Assembly (NCBI GenBank): GCA_029237815.1
Contig: JAQZBP010000006.1
Span: 1-64,000 of the forward strand
Direction: 5' to 3'
DNA: 64,000 nt
DNA from: Moraxellaceae bacterium
GTDB lineage: Bacteria > Pseudomonadota > Gammaproteobacteria > Pseudomonadales > Moraxellaceae
Shown piece by piece: positions 9,672-17,062 of the stretch. Numbering within the stretch: position 1 is the stretch's first letter; each line of letters opens with the position of its first letter. The translations under genes and the position numbers were made by a program. The notes below the pieces were generated by a model. The model was not told the origin of the DNA, made no database searches, and was given only the letters and a program-made list of their open reading frames with translations.

Positions 9672-9951
9672 TCAAAATCCCGTGAACGTCAATTATTTCC
9701 AGGCTGGTTATTTGCCGTCGGCGGAAGGCAGGGAAAGGAATACTCGGGCGTTGTCACCGCAGGTGATGTCTGCTTCGCACGCGAAACCTCGCTATGTGTG
9801 CAAAATTGCCGAAGGCTGAAAGTCAGCTTGCCGGCCAGGTCCATGCGCTACGCACTACACCTGCAAAATCCATTCAAGAACGACGTGACTGCACAGGGTA
9901 ATTCGAATCCCTCAAGCACGGCACGAGCGCCGACAGCACACTGCTGTCAGG
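9672..9951. other. 280-bp non-coding stretch between convergent genes
   Basis: This gap separates the DUF3108 gene from the lpoP-like gene. It holds a small hairpin GACAGCA-CAC-TGCTGTC at 9932-9948 close to the lpoP stop, without a T tract. A palindromic ATTCGAAT near 9901 is set in a GGGTA...TCCC context that faintly resembles a tRNA T-arm. I see no convincing gene. Confidence 0.5.
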
Positions 9952-10515
9952 TCACCCCCCGGCCGTGCCTGTCTCCAGCGCAACCGCCTTTGCCTCAGCC
10001 TCTTGCGCGGCGGCCTGCTGGCCACGCTGGCGGCGCGCGCCGGCGATCAGTCGCCACAGCTCGGCCTGCTGCACAGGCCCCGTTGCATAAGCCAGCGCCT
10101 TGCGCGCCAGCTGCTCGGCCTCTGCGGGCCGCGACTGCTTGAGGCGAACCCGCGCCAGCTTCTGGTAGACCAGTGCCGACTGCGGCGCGAGGCGCTGGGC
10201 GCGCTCGAGATTCACCGCCGCCAGATCCACCTCGCCCTTTGCCAGGGCACGATCGGCGCTCGCCACCAAGCCTTTCACAGCGGGTAGATGAGAGCCGTCC
10301 GCCAGCTGACGTGCCGGCTGTGGCGGTCGCGCGGGAGCGGCAGGAGCCTCGGAAGTCATGCTGTCAGGCGGCAGCGGGCCGATGATTTCTGTGCCGGCAG
10401 GCGGGGGCGTCGGCGTACCGGAACCTGTTACTACCGGAATATTGCGCACGGGCTGCTGTGTACAGGCGCCGAGCAGGAGCAGAGCAGCGGTCAGGAGATG
10501 CCGTAGATTACGCAT
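9952..10515 (-). CDS. lpoP: outer-membrane lipoprotein, probable PBP1b activator LpoP
   Basis: Starting at the ATG at 10515 gives 187 residues with a lipoprotein signal ending in LGAC (Cys18). A roughly 60-residue Pro/Ala/Thr-rich linker follows. A C-terminal helical region with TPR character (LAKGEVDLAAVNLERAQRLAPQ and following) completes the protein. It lies immediately downstream of the PBP1b gene on the same strand. This layout matches LpoP of Pseudomonas aeruginosa, an outer-membrane lipoprotein with TPRs that activates PBP1b and is encoded beside it. The assignment rests on architecture and position. The 170-bp gap to mrcB is somewhat long for tight coupling. Confidence 0.72.
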   Translation of the reverse strand: MRNLRHLLTAALLLLGACTQQPVRNIPVVTGSGTPTPPPAGTEIIGPLPPDSMTSEAPAAPARPPQPARQLADGSHLPAVKGLVASADRALAKGEVDLAAVNLERAQRLAPQSALVYQKLARVRLKQSRPAEAEQLARKALAYATGPVQQAELWRLIAGARRQRGQQAAAQEAEAKAVALETGTAGG

Positions 10516-10684
10516 GTAGTTTCCGGCCGCGAATGCGGCAGTCAGGTGGATTGCCCGCCGCCTGTGACATCCGGTGCGGCGGGCGAGCACAGCGACTCCG
10601 TGTCCATAGAATGAATACCCGCCCGCCCGTCTTGGCAAGCGCAGCACTCCCGATAATTGCAAAAGTGCGACGCGTAAGTGCCCT

Positions 10685-12988
10685 TCAGAACCAGTCAATA
10701 ACGCGGTTCAACGTCCGGTTAACGGCATCGACGGCGCCCGGCAATCCGCCCTGGGCGCAGCCGGTACGTTCCTGCGGCAGCGTATCGCCCCGGAAGGGGA
10801 CGAAGACCGCATCCGGGCAGCCCTCTGCGGAAAGCTGCCCGCTCAGGCGGTCCGCCCATTGCCACTCGACATTCTCGGGCTGTGCCTGGGCCAGCGACAC
10901 CGGATGCAGGCGCCGCATCGTCTCGACCCACACGGGAAGTGCGCCGGTGGCGCCGAACAATCCCGTGCTGCGATTGTCGTCACTGCCGACCCACACCACG
11001 CCCAGGTAATTGCCCGTGTAACCAGCGAACCACGCATCGCGCAGGTCGTTGGTGGTACCGGTCTTGCCGGCCATGACGAGATCGGGAGGCAGCAGGCTGG
11101 ACGCGCTCGCCGCCGTCCCGCTGCGCATGGTTTGCTGCAGGGCGAAGTTCAGCAGGTAGACCGCGGCAGGGTCGGCGACCTGCTCCACCGCGAGTCCATA
11201 ACGCTTGAGCGGCTTGCCATCCGCTGCCAGCACCTCGCGGATACTGCGCGGCGGCGTACGGAATCCGCCACTGGCGTAGACCTGGAACAGCGACATCACC
11301 TCGAGCGGCGACATGTCCACGGCGCCCAGCATCAGCGAGGGATAGTTCGCGAGCTTGCGCTCGACCCCCATGCGCTTGAGCGTATTGATCACTGCCGGCA
11401 CGCCCACGGTCATGCCCATGCGGATGGTGGCCTGGTTATACGAGTTCGACAGCGCATGGTACAGGGGGACGACGCCATGGCTCTCGCCGTCGTCGTTCTT
11501 CGGCTCCCACGCCTGGCCGTTCTGGCTCATCAGCTGCACGGGGCTGTCGTCGAGCGGGGTCACCAGCGTGAACTGGCCAGACTCCAGCGCCGTGAGATAG
11601 ACCGCCGGCTTCACCAGCGAGCCGATCTGGCGCTGCGCATCCAGCGCGCGGTTGTAGCCGGTGAAGTCCCCATAGCCGCCGACGATGGCCAGCAACTCAC
11701 CATTCTCCGGGTTCGAGACCACCATCGCGCCCTGCAGCTTGGCGAGCCGCTTCGGGCTGGCCTTTTTCAGGCGGCTGACGGTGCTGGCAAACGCTTCCTG
11801 GGCCGCCGTCTGCACGCGCGGGTCCAGCGTCGTGAATATGCGCAGCCCGTCAGAGGCAAGATCTTCTTCCTTGTACTCGGCATGCAACTGGCGGCGCACC
11901 AGGTCGACAAAGGCGGGATAGACCGTGCTGGAAGCAGTGGGCCGGGCGATGACACCGAGGGGCCTACTCTTCGCGCTCGCGGCCTGCGCGGGGGTTATCC
12001 GCCGGTCGCGCAGCAGGTTGTCGATGACGAGGTTGCGCCGCGCCAGCGCCCGCTTGGGATTGCGGCGCGGATTGTAGAGCGAGGGCCCCTGCACCATGCC
12101 GACCAGCAGCGACACCTGGTGAAGCTGCAGCTCGGAGACGGGCTGCCCGAAATAGAACTGCGAGGCCAGGCCGAAGCCGTTGACGGAGCGGTCGCCGCTC
12201 TGCCCCAGCGTCACCTCGTTGAGATAGGTCTCGAGGATTTCGTCCTTGCTGTAATGCATCTCGAGCAGCACGGCCATGAGGGCCTCGTTGACCTTGCGCG
12301 ACAGCGTCCGCTCGTTGGTGAGGTAGAAGTTCTTCACGAGCTGCTGCGTCAGCGTGCTACCGCCCTGCTTGCCGCCCGCAGTCGCGTTGACCCACAGCGC
12401 GCGCGCCGTGCCGCGTATGGAAATGCCGTAGTGGCGGTAAAACGAGCGGTCCTCCGTGGCGAGCAGCGCGTTCACGAGGTGCGGCGGCGCTTCCTTCAGC
12501 TGCATCAGGATGCGGTCTTCGTTCTGCTTGGGATAAATGCCGCCGATCACCATCGGCTCGAGCCGCACCACGCCGCGGTCGCTGCGCTCCGTGCTGGCCA
12601 CGTCGGCAAGGGCAGACCCGTCGAAGCGCAGGCGCAGCACCTGAGGGCGCTCCTCGCCGTCACCGAAGCTGAAGCCCCGGGTGTGGATGAGGAAGTCACG
12701 CCCCTTCTGTTGATAGCTGCCGGGCCGGTCGGCGGGCTGCTGCCGGTAATTGAGCCGGCGCAGTTCGTCCTGCACGTCGCGCTGCGACAGCGGCGCTCCG
12801 GCGTACAGCTCGAGCGGCCGCGCATAGACGCGAGCCGGGATCGCCCAGCGCTTGCCCTCGAACTTCTCCCGCACCACGCCATCGAGCCGGAGCATGTAGA
12901 CGCCGAGGCCGACGGCCGCGAGCAGGATGATCACCAGCAGGATGAGGAGGGCCGTCAGGATGAAGCCGCGTTGGCGCAGGGCGTTCAT
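10685..12988 (-). CDS. mrcB: penicillin-binding protein 1B (bifunctional peptidoglycan synthase)
   Basis: Class A PBP that polymerises lipid II and crosslinks peptidoglycan in the periplasm. Order of parts in 767 residues: a membrane anchor at about 9-32, then a UB2H-like domain at about 65-125 that docks Lpo activators. A GT51 glycosyltransferase domain follows, with EDRSFYRHYG and GGSTLTQQLVKN. The transpeptidase domain carries SLVK, SNSYNQ and GKTGTTND as the three penicillin-binding motifs. The UB2H domain agrees with a lipoprotein activator gene directly downstream. Nothing is missing from either active site. Confidence 0.96.
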   Translation of the reverse strand: MNALRQRGFILTALLILLVIILLAAVGLGVYMLRLDGVVREKFEGKRWAIPARVYARPLELYAGAPLSQRDVQDELRRLNYRQQPADRPGSYQQKGRDFLIHTRGFSFGDGEERPQVLRLRFDGSALADVASTERSDRGVVRLEPMVIGGIYPKQNEDRILMQLKEAPPHLVNALLATEDRSFYRHYGISIRGTARALWVNATAGGKQGGSTLTQQLVKNFYLTNERTLSRKVNEALMAVLLEMHYSKDEILETYLNEVTLGQSGDRSVNGFGLASQFYFGQPVSELQLHQVSLLVGMVQGPSLYNPRRNPKRALARRNLVIDNLLRDRRITPAQAASAKSRPLGVIARPTASSTVYPAFVDLVRRQLHAEYKEEDLASDGLRIFTTLDPRVQTAAQEAFASTVSRLKKASPKRLAKLQGAMVVSNPENGELLAIVGGYGDFTGYNRALDAQRQIGSLVKPAVYLTALESGQFTLVTPLDDSPVQLMSQNGQAWEPKNDDGESHGVVPLYHALSNSYNQATIRMGMTVGVPAVINTLKRMGVERKLANYPSLMLGAVDMSPLEVMSLFQVYASGGFRTPPRSIREVLAADGKPLKRYGLAVEQVADPAAVYLLNFALQQTMRSGTAASASSLLPPDLVMAGKTGTTNDLRDAWFAGYTGNYLGVVWVGSDDNRSTGLFGATGALPVWVETMRRLHPVSLAQAQPENVEWQWADRLSGQLSAEGCPDAVFVPFRGDTLPQERTGCAQGGLPGAVDAVNRTLNRVIDWF

Positions 12989-13102
12989 GAATCGTGGTAT
13001 TTCCAGGGCAGCAAAGGCCCGGCGATTCTAGCCCCGGGCCCCTCTGGCGGGCAGTCCGGGCGGCCCGCATAATCGCCCGACTTTTGTAAATGGATACTCG
13101 CC

Positions 13103-14125
13103 ATGCCGACTGCGTCTCACTTTGATGTCTATGCCATCGGCAATGCCCTCGTCGATGTCGAGTACCGGGTCACCGACGACTTCCTCGCCCGCCACGGCAT
13201 CAGCAAGGGCCAGATGACGCTGATCGACGAGGCCGCCCAGCAGCGCCTCATCGCCGCCCTGGACTCCGAATTCGGCCTGGAGAAACGCGCCAGCGGTGGC
13301 TCGGCCGCCAACAGCATCATTGCCGTGGCCGCCTTCGGTGGCCGCAGCTTCTACTCCTGCAAGGTCGCCAGCGACGGCACCGGCGATTTCTACGTGCACG
13401 ACCTGCATGCCGCCGGCGTCTCCAGCAACCTCAAGCCGGAGCGCGAGGATGGCGTTTCCGGCACCTGCGTGGTCATGGTCACCCCGGACACCGAGCGGAC
13501 CATGCACACCTTTCTCGGCATCACCTCGGACGTTTCGGTCGCCGAACTCGTGCCGGAGGCCCTGGCCGCGTCACGCTGGCTCTACATCGAGGGCTACCTC
13601 GTGAGCTCCGATTCGGCGCGCGCTGCCGTGGCGGAGGCCCGCCGTCACGCCCGTCTGCATGGTGTGCAGATCGCGATGACCTTTTCCGACCCGGCCATGG
13701 TGCGCTTCTTCAAGCCCGGCCTCGCCGAGATGCTGGATGATGGCGTCGACCTGCTCTTCTGCAACGAGGAGGAAGCCTGCCTGTGGAGTGGCGCCCTCTC
13801 CGCCGACCACGCCCTGGAGAGCCTCAGGGGCGTCGCCCGCCAGGTGGTCATCACCCTAGGCAGCCAGGGCGCGCTGGTCTGGGATGGTCAGGCGATCCAT
13901 CGCATAGAGCCGAGCCCGGTCACGCCAGTCGATTCCAATGGCGCCGGAGACATGTTTGCCGGCGCCTACCTGTTTGGACTGACCCGCGGCTGGACGCCGC
14001 CCCGGGCCGGCGCCCTGGCCAGCCGCGCCGCCGCCGCGGTGGTCGGCCAGTTCGGTCCACGCCTGCCGTTGGAGCAGCACGGCGCGCTGTTGCGAGAAAA
14101 CAACGCATTGCATGCTGGACACTAG
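13103..14125 (+). CDS. PfkB-family adenosine kinase
   Basis: A 340-residue ribokinase-fold sugar or nucleoside kinase. The N-terminus YAIGNALVDVEYRV, the GGSAANSIIAVAAFGG substrate loop and the C-terminal DSNGAGDMFAGAYLFG anion-hole/catalytic motif (general base Asp in GAGD) place it in the PfkB family. Its overall look is that of the adenosine kinase-like group, which would recycle adenosine to AMP. Substrate is inferred from family resemblance only. It stands alone, divergent from mrcB. The following Rieske gene starts 41 bp downstream. Confidence 0.82.
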   Translation: MPTASHFDVYAIGNALVDVEYRVTDDFLARHGISKGQMTLIDEAAQQRLIAALDSEFGLEKRASGGSAANSIIAVAAFGGRSFYSCKVASDGTGDFYVHDLHAAGVSSNLKPEREDGVSGTCVVMVTPDTERTMHTFLGITSDVSVAELVPEALAASRWLYIEGYLVSSDSARAAVAEARRHARLHGVQIAMTFSDPAMVRFFKPGLAEMLDDGVDLLFCNEEEACLWSGALSADHALESLRGVARQVVITLGSQGALVWDGQAIHRIEPSPVTPVDSNGAGDMFAGAYLFGLTRGWTPPRAGALASRAAAAVVGQFGPRLPLEQHGALLRENNALHAGH

Positions 14126-14166
14126 AGCTCTGCTTCCTATAATCGCCGGCCTTTCGAGTTTGAAAC

Positions 14167-14502
14167 ATGCTGAAGCTCTGCCTGCTTGAGGACATTCCCG
14201 ATGGCGATGCCATCGGGGTGGAAACGCCCCACGGCGAGGTTGTCGTGGTGCGCCAGGGCGGAACGATCCACGCGTATCGCAACGAATGCCCGCATATCGG
14301 CATCTCGCTGAACTTCCAGCCGGATGTCTTCCTGGATACGGAGCAGCGCTACATCCAGTGCGCCAACCACGGCGCCCTGTTCCAGATCGAAGACGGCCTT
14401 TGCGTATACGGCCCCTGCCAAGGCGAGTCGCTGGTCCTGTTGAAGGCGCAGGTCATCGATGGCAGCGTGTGGATAGACACAACTCATGCCAGAAAGGACT
14501 AG
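14167..14502 (+). CDS. Rieske [2Fe-2S] domain protein
   Basis: A 111-residue stand-alone Rieske ferredoxin-type protein. The cluster ligands are visible as Cys41-x-His43 in CPHIG and Cys65-x-x-His68 in CANHG, the standard CxH...CxxH arrangement. No catalytic oxygenase domain is attached, so it probably transfers electrons or has a nitrite-reductase small-subunit-like fold. The partner is unknown. It starts 41 bp after the adenosine kinase gene and is followed by a strong hairpin before dksA. Confidence 0.87.
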   Translation: MLKLCLLEDIPDGDAIGVETPHGEVVVVRQGGTIHAYRNECPHIGISLNFQPDVFLDTEQRYIQCANHGALFQIEDGLCVYGPCQGESLVLLKAQVIDGSVWIDTTHARKD

Positions 14503-14504
14503 GC

Positions 14505-14538
14505 TTTACCCGGTGCGGGAGTTAGTTGTCCGGGTAAA
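14505..14538. terminator. hairpin between Rieske gene and dksA
   Basis: A perfect 9-bp inverted repeat TTTACCCGG / CCGGGTAAA with a 16-nt spacer lies immediately after the Rieske stop, 47 bp before dksA. There is no long T run, so it may be a terminator, a dksA leader element or an operator. A second small stem (GGCGT/ACGCC, about 14552-14567) follows just before the dksA ribosome-binding site. Confidence 0.45.
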
Positions 14539-14584
14539 CGCTTCTTGATATAGATGGCGTTTTCTTACGCCCCAGGGGACGGCA

Positions 14585-15766
14585 ATGGCTACCACGTCTG
14601 ACAAGAGCAAGAACAAGAAAAAGACGCCAGCGGCGGAAAAGACAGGCAAGGCACCCGCCAAGCCCGCAGCGAAGCCCGCGGCCAAACCGGCAGCCAAGGC
14701 CCCCGCCAAGCCTGCTGCCAGCAAGTCCACTTCGAAAGCGCCGGCCAAGCCTGCAGCCAAGGCGCCGGTAAAGCCTGCGAAGAGCACCACAAAGGCGCCG
14801 GCAAAGCCCGCGGCCAAGCCTGCAACCAAGGCGCCGGCCAAACCCGCAAAGCCGGTGACCGCGAAGGCCGCTGCAAAAGCACCGGCCAAACCAGCCGCCA
14901 AGGCATCGGCCAAGTCGGCCCCGAAGCCGGCCGCCAAGGGCACCGCCAAGGCAACGACCACGAAGACGCCTGCAGCCAGCAAGACGGCTGCCGGCAAGAG
15001 CCCCGCGACCAAGCCGGCAAAGGCCCCGGCCAGCAAGGCTGCCGCACCCAAGACGACCGCCAAGCCGGCGGCGAAAGCCCCGGTCAAGCCCGTGAAGGCC
15101 GCCCCCGCGAAGGCTGCAGCCAAACCGGCTGCCAAATCCGCCAAGGCGGCCCCCGCGGAAAAGCCCTCGGCGACCAAGGCTCCGGCAGTGGTGGCCAAAG
15201 CCCCCGCCAAGCCGGCAAGCCCTGCTCCGGCAGTGGCCGCCAAGACCTCATCCACCCCTTCAAGCAAAGTCGTACCCGTGAAAACTGAAAGCGTGAAATC
15301 CGCCCCCAGGGCCAGCAGTAAATCCGCCAAATCCACCGGTACAGCGTCCAACGCGCTCATCCATGGCACGACGCCCTATCAGGCCGGCAAGGACGAGGAC
15401 TACATGAACCCCAAGCAGCTGCAGCACTTCCGCTCCATCCTGGAGTCCTGGAAGCGCGAGCTGATGGAGGAAGTCGACCGCACCGTGCATCACATGCAGG
15501 ACGAGTCGGCCAACCTCCCCGACCCCAACGACCGCGCCACCCAGGAAGAGGAGTTCTCCCTGGAACTGCGCACCCGTGACCGCGAGCGCAAGCTGATCAA
15601 GAAAATCGACCAGACGCTCGACCGCATCGACAAGGAAGACTACGGCTACTGCGACGACTGCGGCATCGAGATCGGCATCCGCCGGCTCGAGGCACGCCCC
15701 ACCGCGACGCTCTGCATCGACTGCAAGAGCCTGGCGGAGATCAAGGAAAAGCAGTTGGTCGGCTGA
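14585..15766 (+). CDS. dksA: RNA polymerase-binding transcription factor DksA with long Lys/Ala/Pro-rich N-terminal extension
   Basis: DksA enters the RNA polymerase secondary channel and, with ppGpp, controls rRNA and amino-acid promoters. Residues of about 260-393 are a full DksA. The coiled-coil tip carries Asp313, Asp316 and Ala318 (DPNDRA), and the zinc finger has Cys356/Cys359 and Cys377/Cys380. The first roughly 255 residues are a low-complexity basic tail of KAPAKPAAK-type repeats, like histone H1 or AlgP. Normal DksA has about 150 residues. The ATG at 14585 has a GGGGA ribosome-binding site at good spacing, and the frame is uninterrupted. I recall shorter versions of such tails in Xanthomonas-type DksA. 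gluQ follows, as in many gammaproteobacteria. Confidence 0.95.
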   Translation: MATTSDKSKNKKKTPAAEKTGKAPAKPAAKPAAKPAAKAPAKPAASKSTSKAPAKPAAKAPVKPAKSTTKAPAKPAAKPATKAPAKPAKPVTAKAAAKAPAKPAAKASAKSAPKPAAKGTAKATTTKTPAASKTAAGKSPATKPAKAPASKAAAPKTTAKPAAKAPVKPVKAAPAKAAAKPAAKSAKAAPAEKPSATKAPAVVAKAPAKPASPAPAVAAKTSSTPSSKVVPVKTESVKSAPRASSKSAKSTGTASNALIHGTTPYQAGKDEDYMNPKQLQHFRSILESWKRELMEEVDRTVHHMQDESANLPDPNDRATQEEEFSLELRTRDRERKLIKKIDQTLDRIDKEDYGYCDDCGIEIGIRRLEARPTATLCIDCKSLAEIKEKQLVG

Positions 15767-15780
15767 TCGCCGATCACTGA

Positions 15781-15808
15781 AAAAAACGCCGCCCCTGCGG
15801 CGTTTTTT
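15781..15808 (+). terminator. rho-independent terminator after dksA
   Basis: A 12-bp perfect stem AAAAAACGCCGC / GCGGCGTTTTTT with a CCCT loop and a T tract lies 15 bp after the dksA stop. It should limit read-through into gluQ, as known for dksA-gluQ pairs in other bacteria. Confidence 0.9.
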
Positions 15809-15836
15809 TCATTCCACGTCCAGAGCCCCTGCCTGC

Positions 15837-16715
15837 ATGCGCTACATCGGCCGCTTTGCTCCCTCGCCTACCGGGCCTTTGCACCTCGGCTCGCTGGTGG
15901 CCGCCGTCGGCAGCTATTGCGATGCGCGGGCAGCCGGAGGCCAGTGGCTGCTGCGCATGGAGGACATCGATCCGCCGCGCATGATGCCGGGCGCCGCCGA
16001 CACGATCCTGCGCCAGCTCGAGGCCTATGGCTTCGAGTGGGACGGCGGGGTGCTGTGGCAAAGCACCCGCAGCGAGGCCTATCTCGCGGCGCTGGAGCAG
16101 CTCCGCGCCCAGGGCGACGTCTTCTGGTGCTGCTGCTCGCGCGCCGAGCTCGCCCGGCTCGGCGCCAGCGCCTACCCGGGACTCTGCCGGGCCTTCACCT
16201 CGCCGCGCGAGAATGCGGCACTGCGCCTGCGCGTGCCGGACGGCATACAGCACTTCCGGGATCTGGTGCTGGGGAAACAGTCTGAAAATGTGCGCGAAGT
16301 CGTCGGCGACTTCGTCCTGCGACGCCGCGACGGCCTCTTCTCCTACCAGCTTGCCGTCGTCGTGGACGATGCCGCGCAGGGCATCACGCGCGTCGTGCGT
16401 GGCGCGGACCTGCTCGACAACACCGCGCGCCAGATCGTGCTCCAGCGCTTGCTGGGGGTGCCCACCCCCGAATACCTGCACCTGCCGCTCGCGGTGCATG
16501 CCGATGGCAGCAAGCTGTCCAAGCAGACGCATGCCGGGGCGCTACCCCTGCCACCTGCACCGGATCTCCTGTGGCTGGTGCTGCGGCAGCTTGGCCAGGA
16601 GGTCGCGCCCGGAATGCCGCCGCTGCCGGCGCGTGAAATTCTGGCGTGGGGCATCCGGCACTGGCAGCCGCAGGCCATTCCCTGGCAGCCATTCCTCGCT
16701 AATGGCGGCGGCTGA
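15837..16715 (+). CDS. gluQ: glutamyl-Q tRNA(Asp) synthetase
   Basis: Truncated GluRS paralogue that attaches glutamate to the queuosine base of tRNA-Asp rather than to the tRNA end. It has 292 residues, which is catalytic domain only with no anticodon-binding domain. The HIGH-type motif lies in FAPSPTGPLHLGSLVAAVGS, and the KLSKQ motif (a KMSKS equivalent) lies near residue 225. Its place directly after dksA is the classic context for this gene (yadB in E. coli). The upstream terminator suggests it is expressed by partial read-through. Confidence 0.95.
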   Translation: MRYIGRFAPSPTGPLHLGSLVAAVGSYCDARAAGGQWLLRMEDIDPPRMMPGAADTILRQLEAYGFEWDGGVLWQSTRSEAYLAALEQLRAQGDVFWCCCSRAELARLGASAYPGLCRAFTSPRENAALRLRVPDGIQHFRDLVLGKQSENVREVVGDFVLRRRDGLFSYQLAVVVDDAAQGITRVVRGADLLDNTARQIVLQRLLGVPTPEYLHLPLAVHADGSKLSKQTHAGALPLPPAPDLLWLVLRQLGQEVAPGMPPLPAREILAWGIRHWQPQAIPWQPFLANGGG

Positions 16716-16810
16716 CGAGGCACAGGGCCCCTCGGCCCGCGGCGCTTGGCGGCGTAAGCCTTCACTGTTAACTTGCACGCAGAATCCTTCCCCGCCCGTG
16801 CTGGCCCACC

Positions 16811-16990
16811 ATGTATATCGACCGCCTCGTCCTGCTGTTCATCGCCGGCGCCTACCTGCTCTCGCCGGCCATCATCGAGTGGTGGAGTGAAGGTGGCACG
16901 GCCTGGTACCGGCCCTATCTCATCTGGCTGATCCTGATTGCGCTCAGCTTCTGGATCGGCAAGAGCCGCGACCTCAATGACCTGCAGTAA
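16811..16990 (+). CDS. cbrX: CbrX-like small membrane protein
   Basis: A 59-residue ORF beginning MYIDRLVLLFIAGAYLLSP and ending GKSRDLNDLQ, with two hydrophobic helices (about 6-22 and 35-50) separated by a Trp-rich loop. It starts 95 bp after gluQ and ends 72 bp before cbrA. A small membrane protein in this exact position, called CbrX, is described in Pseudomonas as part of the cbrXAB operon and affects cbrA translation. I call it on position, length and topology. It is short enough to be skipped by automated gene callers. Confidence 0.8.
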   Translation: MYIDRLVLLFIAGAYLLSPAIIEWWSEGGTAWYRPYLIWLILIALSFWIGKSRDLNDLQ

Positions 16991-17062
16991 CGACCTGCTC
17001 CAGCGCCCGACGCCCACACCCGAACCCGCGGCGGCCAGACCCGCGAGCGGCGGGGGCCAGTC

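Noticed and set aside
9895..9915. tRNA T-arm-like sequence near GGTAATTCGAATCCC
   Set aside because: No acceptor, D-arm or anticodon arm can be fitted around it. The 7-nt loop and 5-bp stem are not in register.
14585..15350. The Lys/Ala/Pro repeats of DksA as a DNA repeat array or CRISPR-like element
   Set aside because: The nucleotide repeats are irregular and fully explained by the low-complexity protein. There is no spacer-repeat structure.
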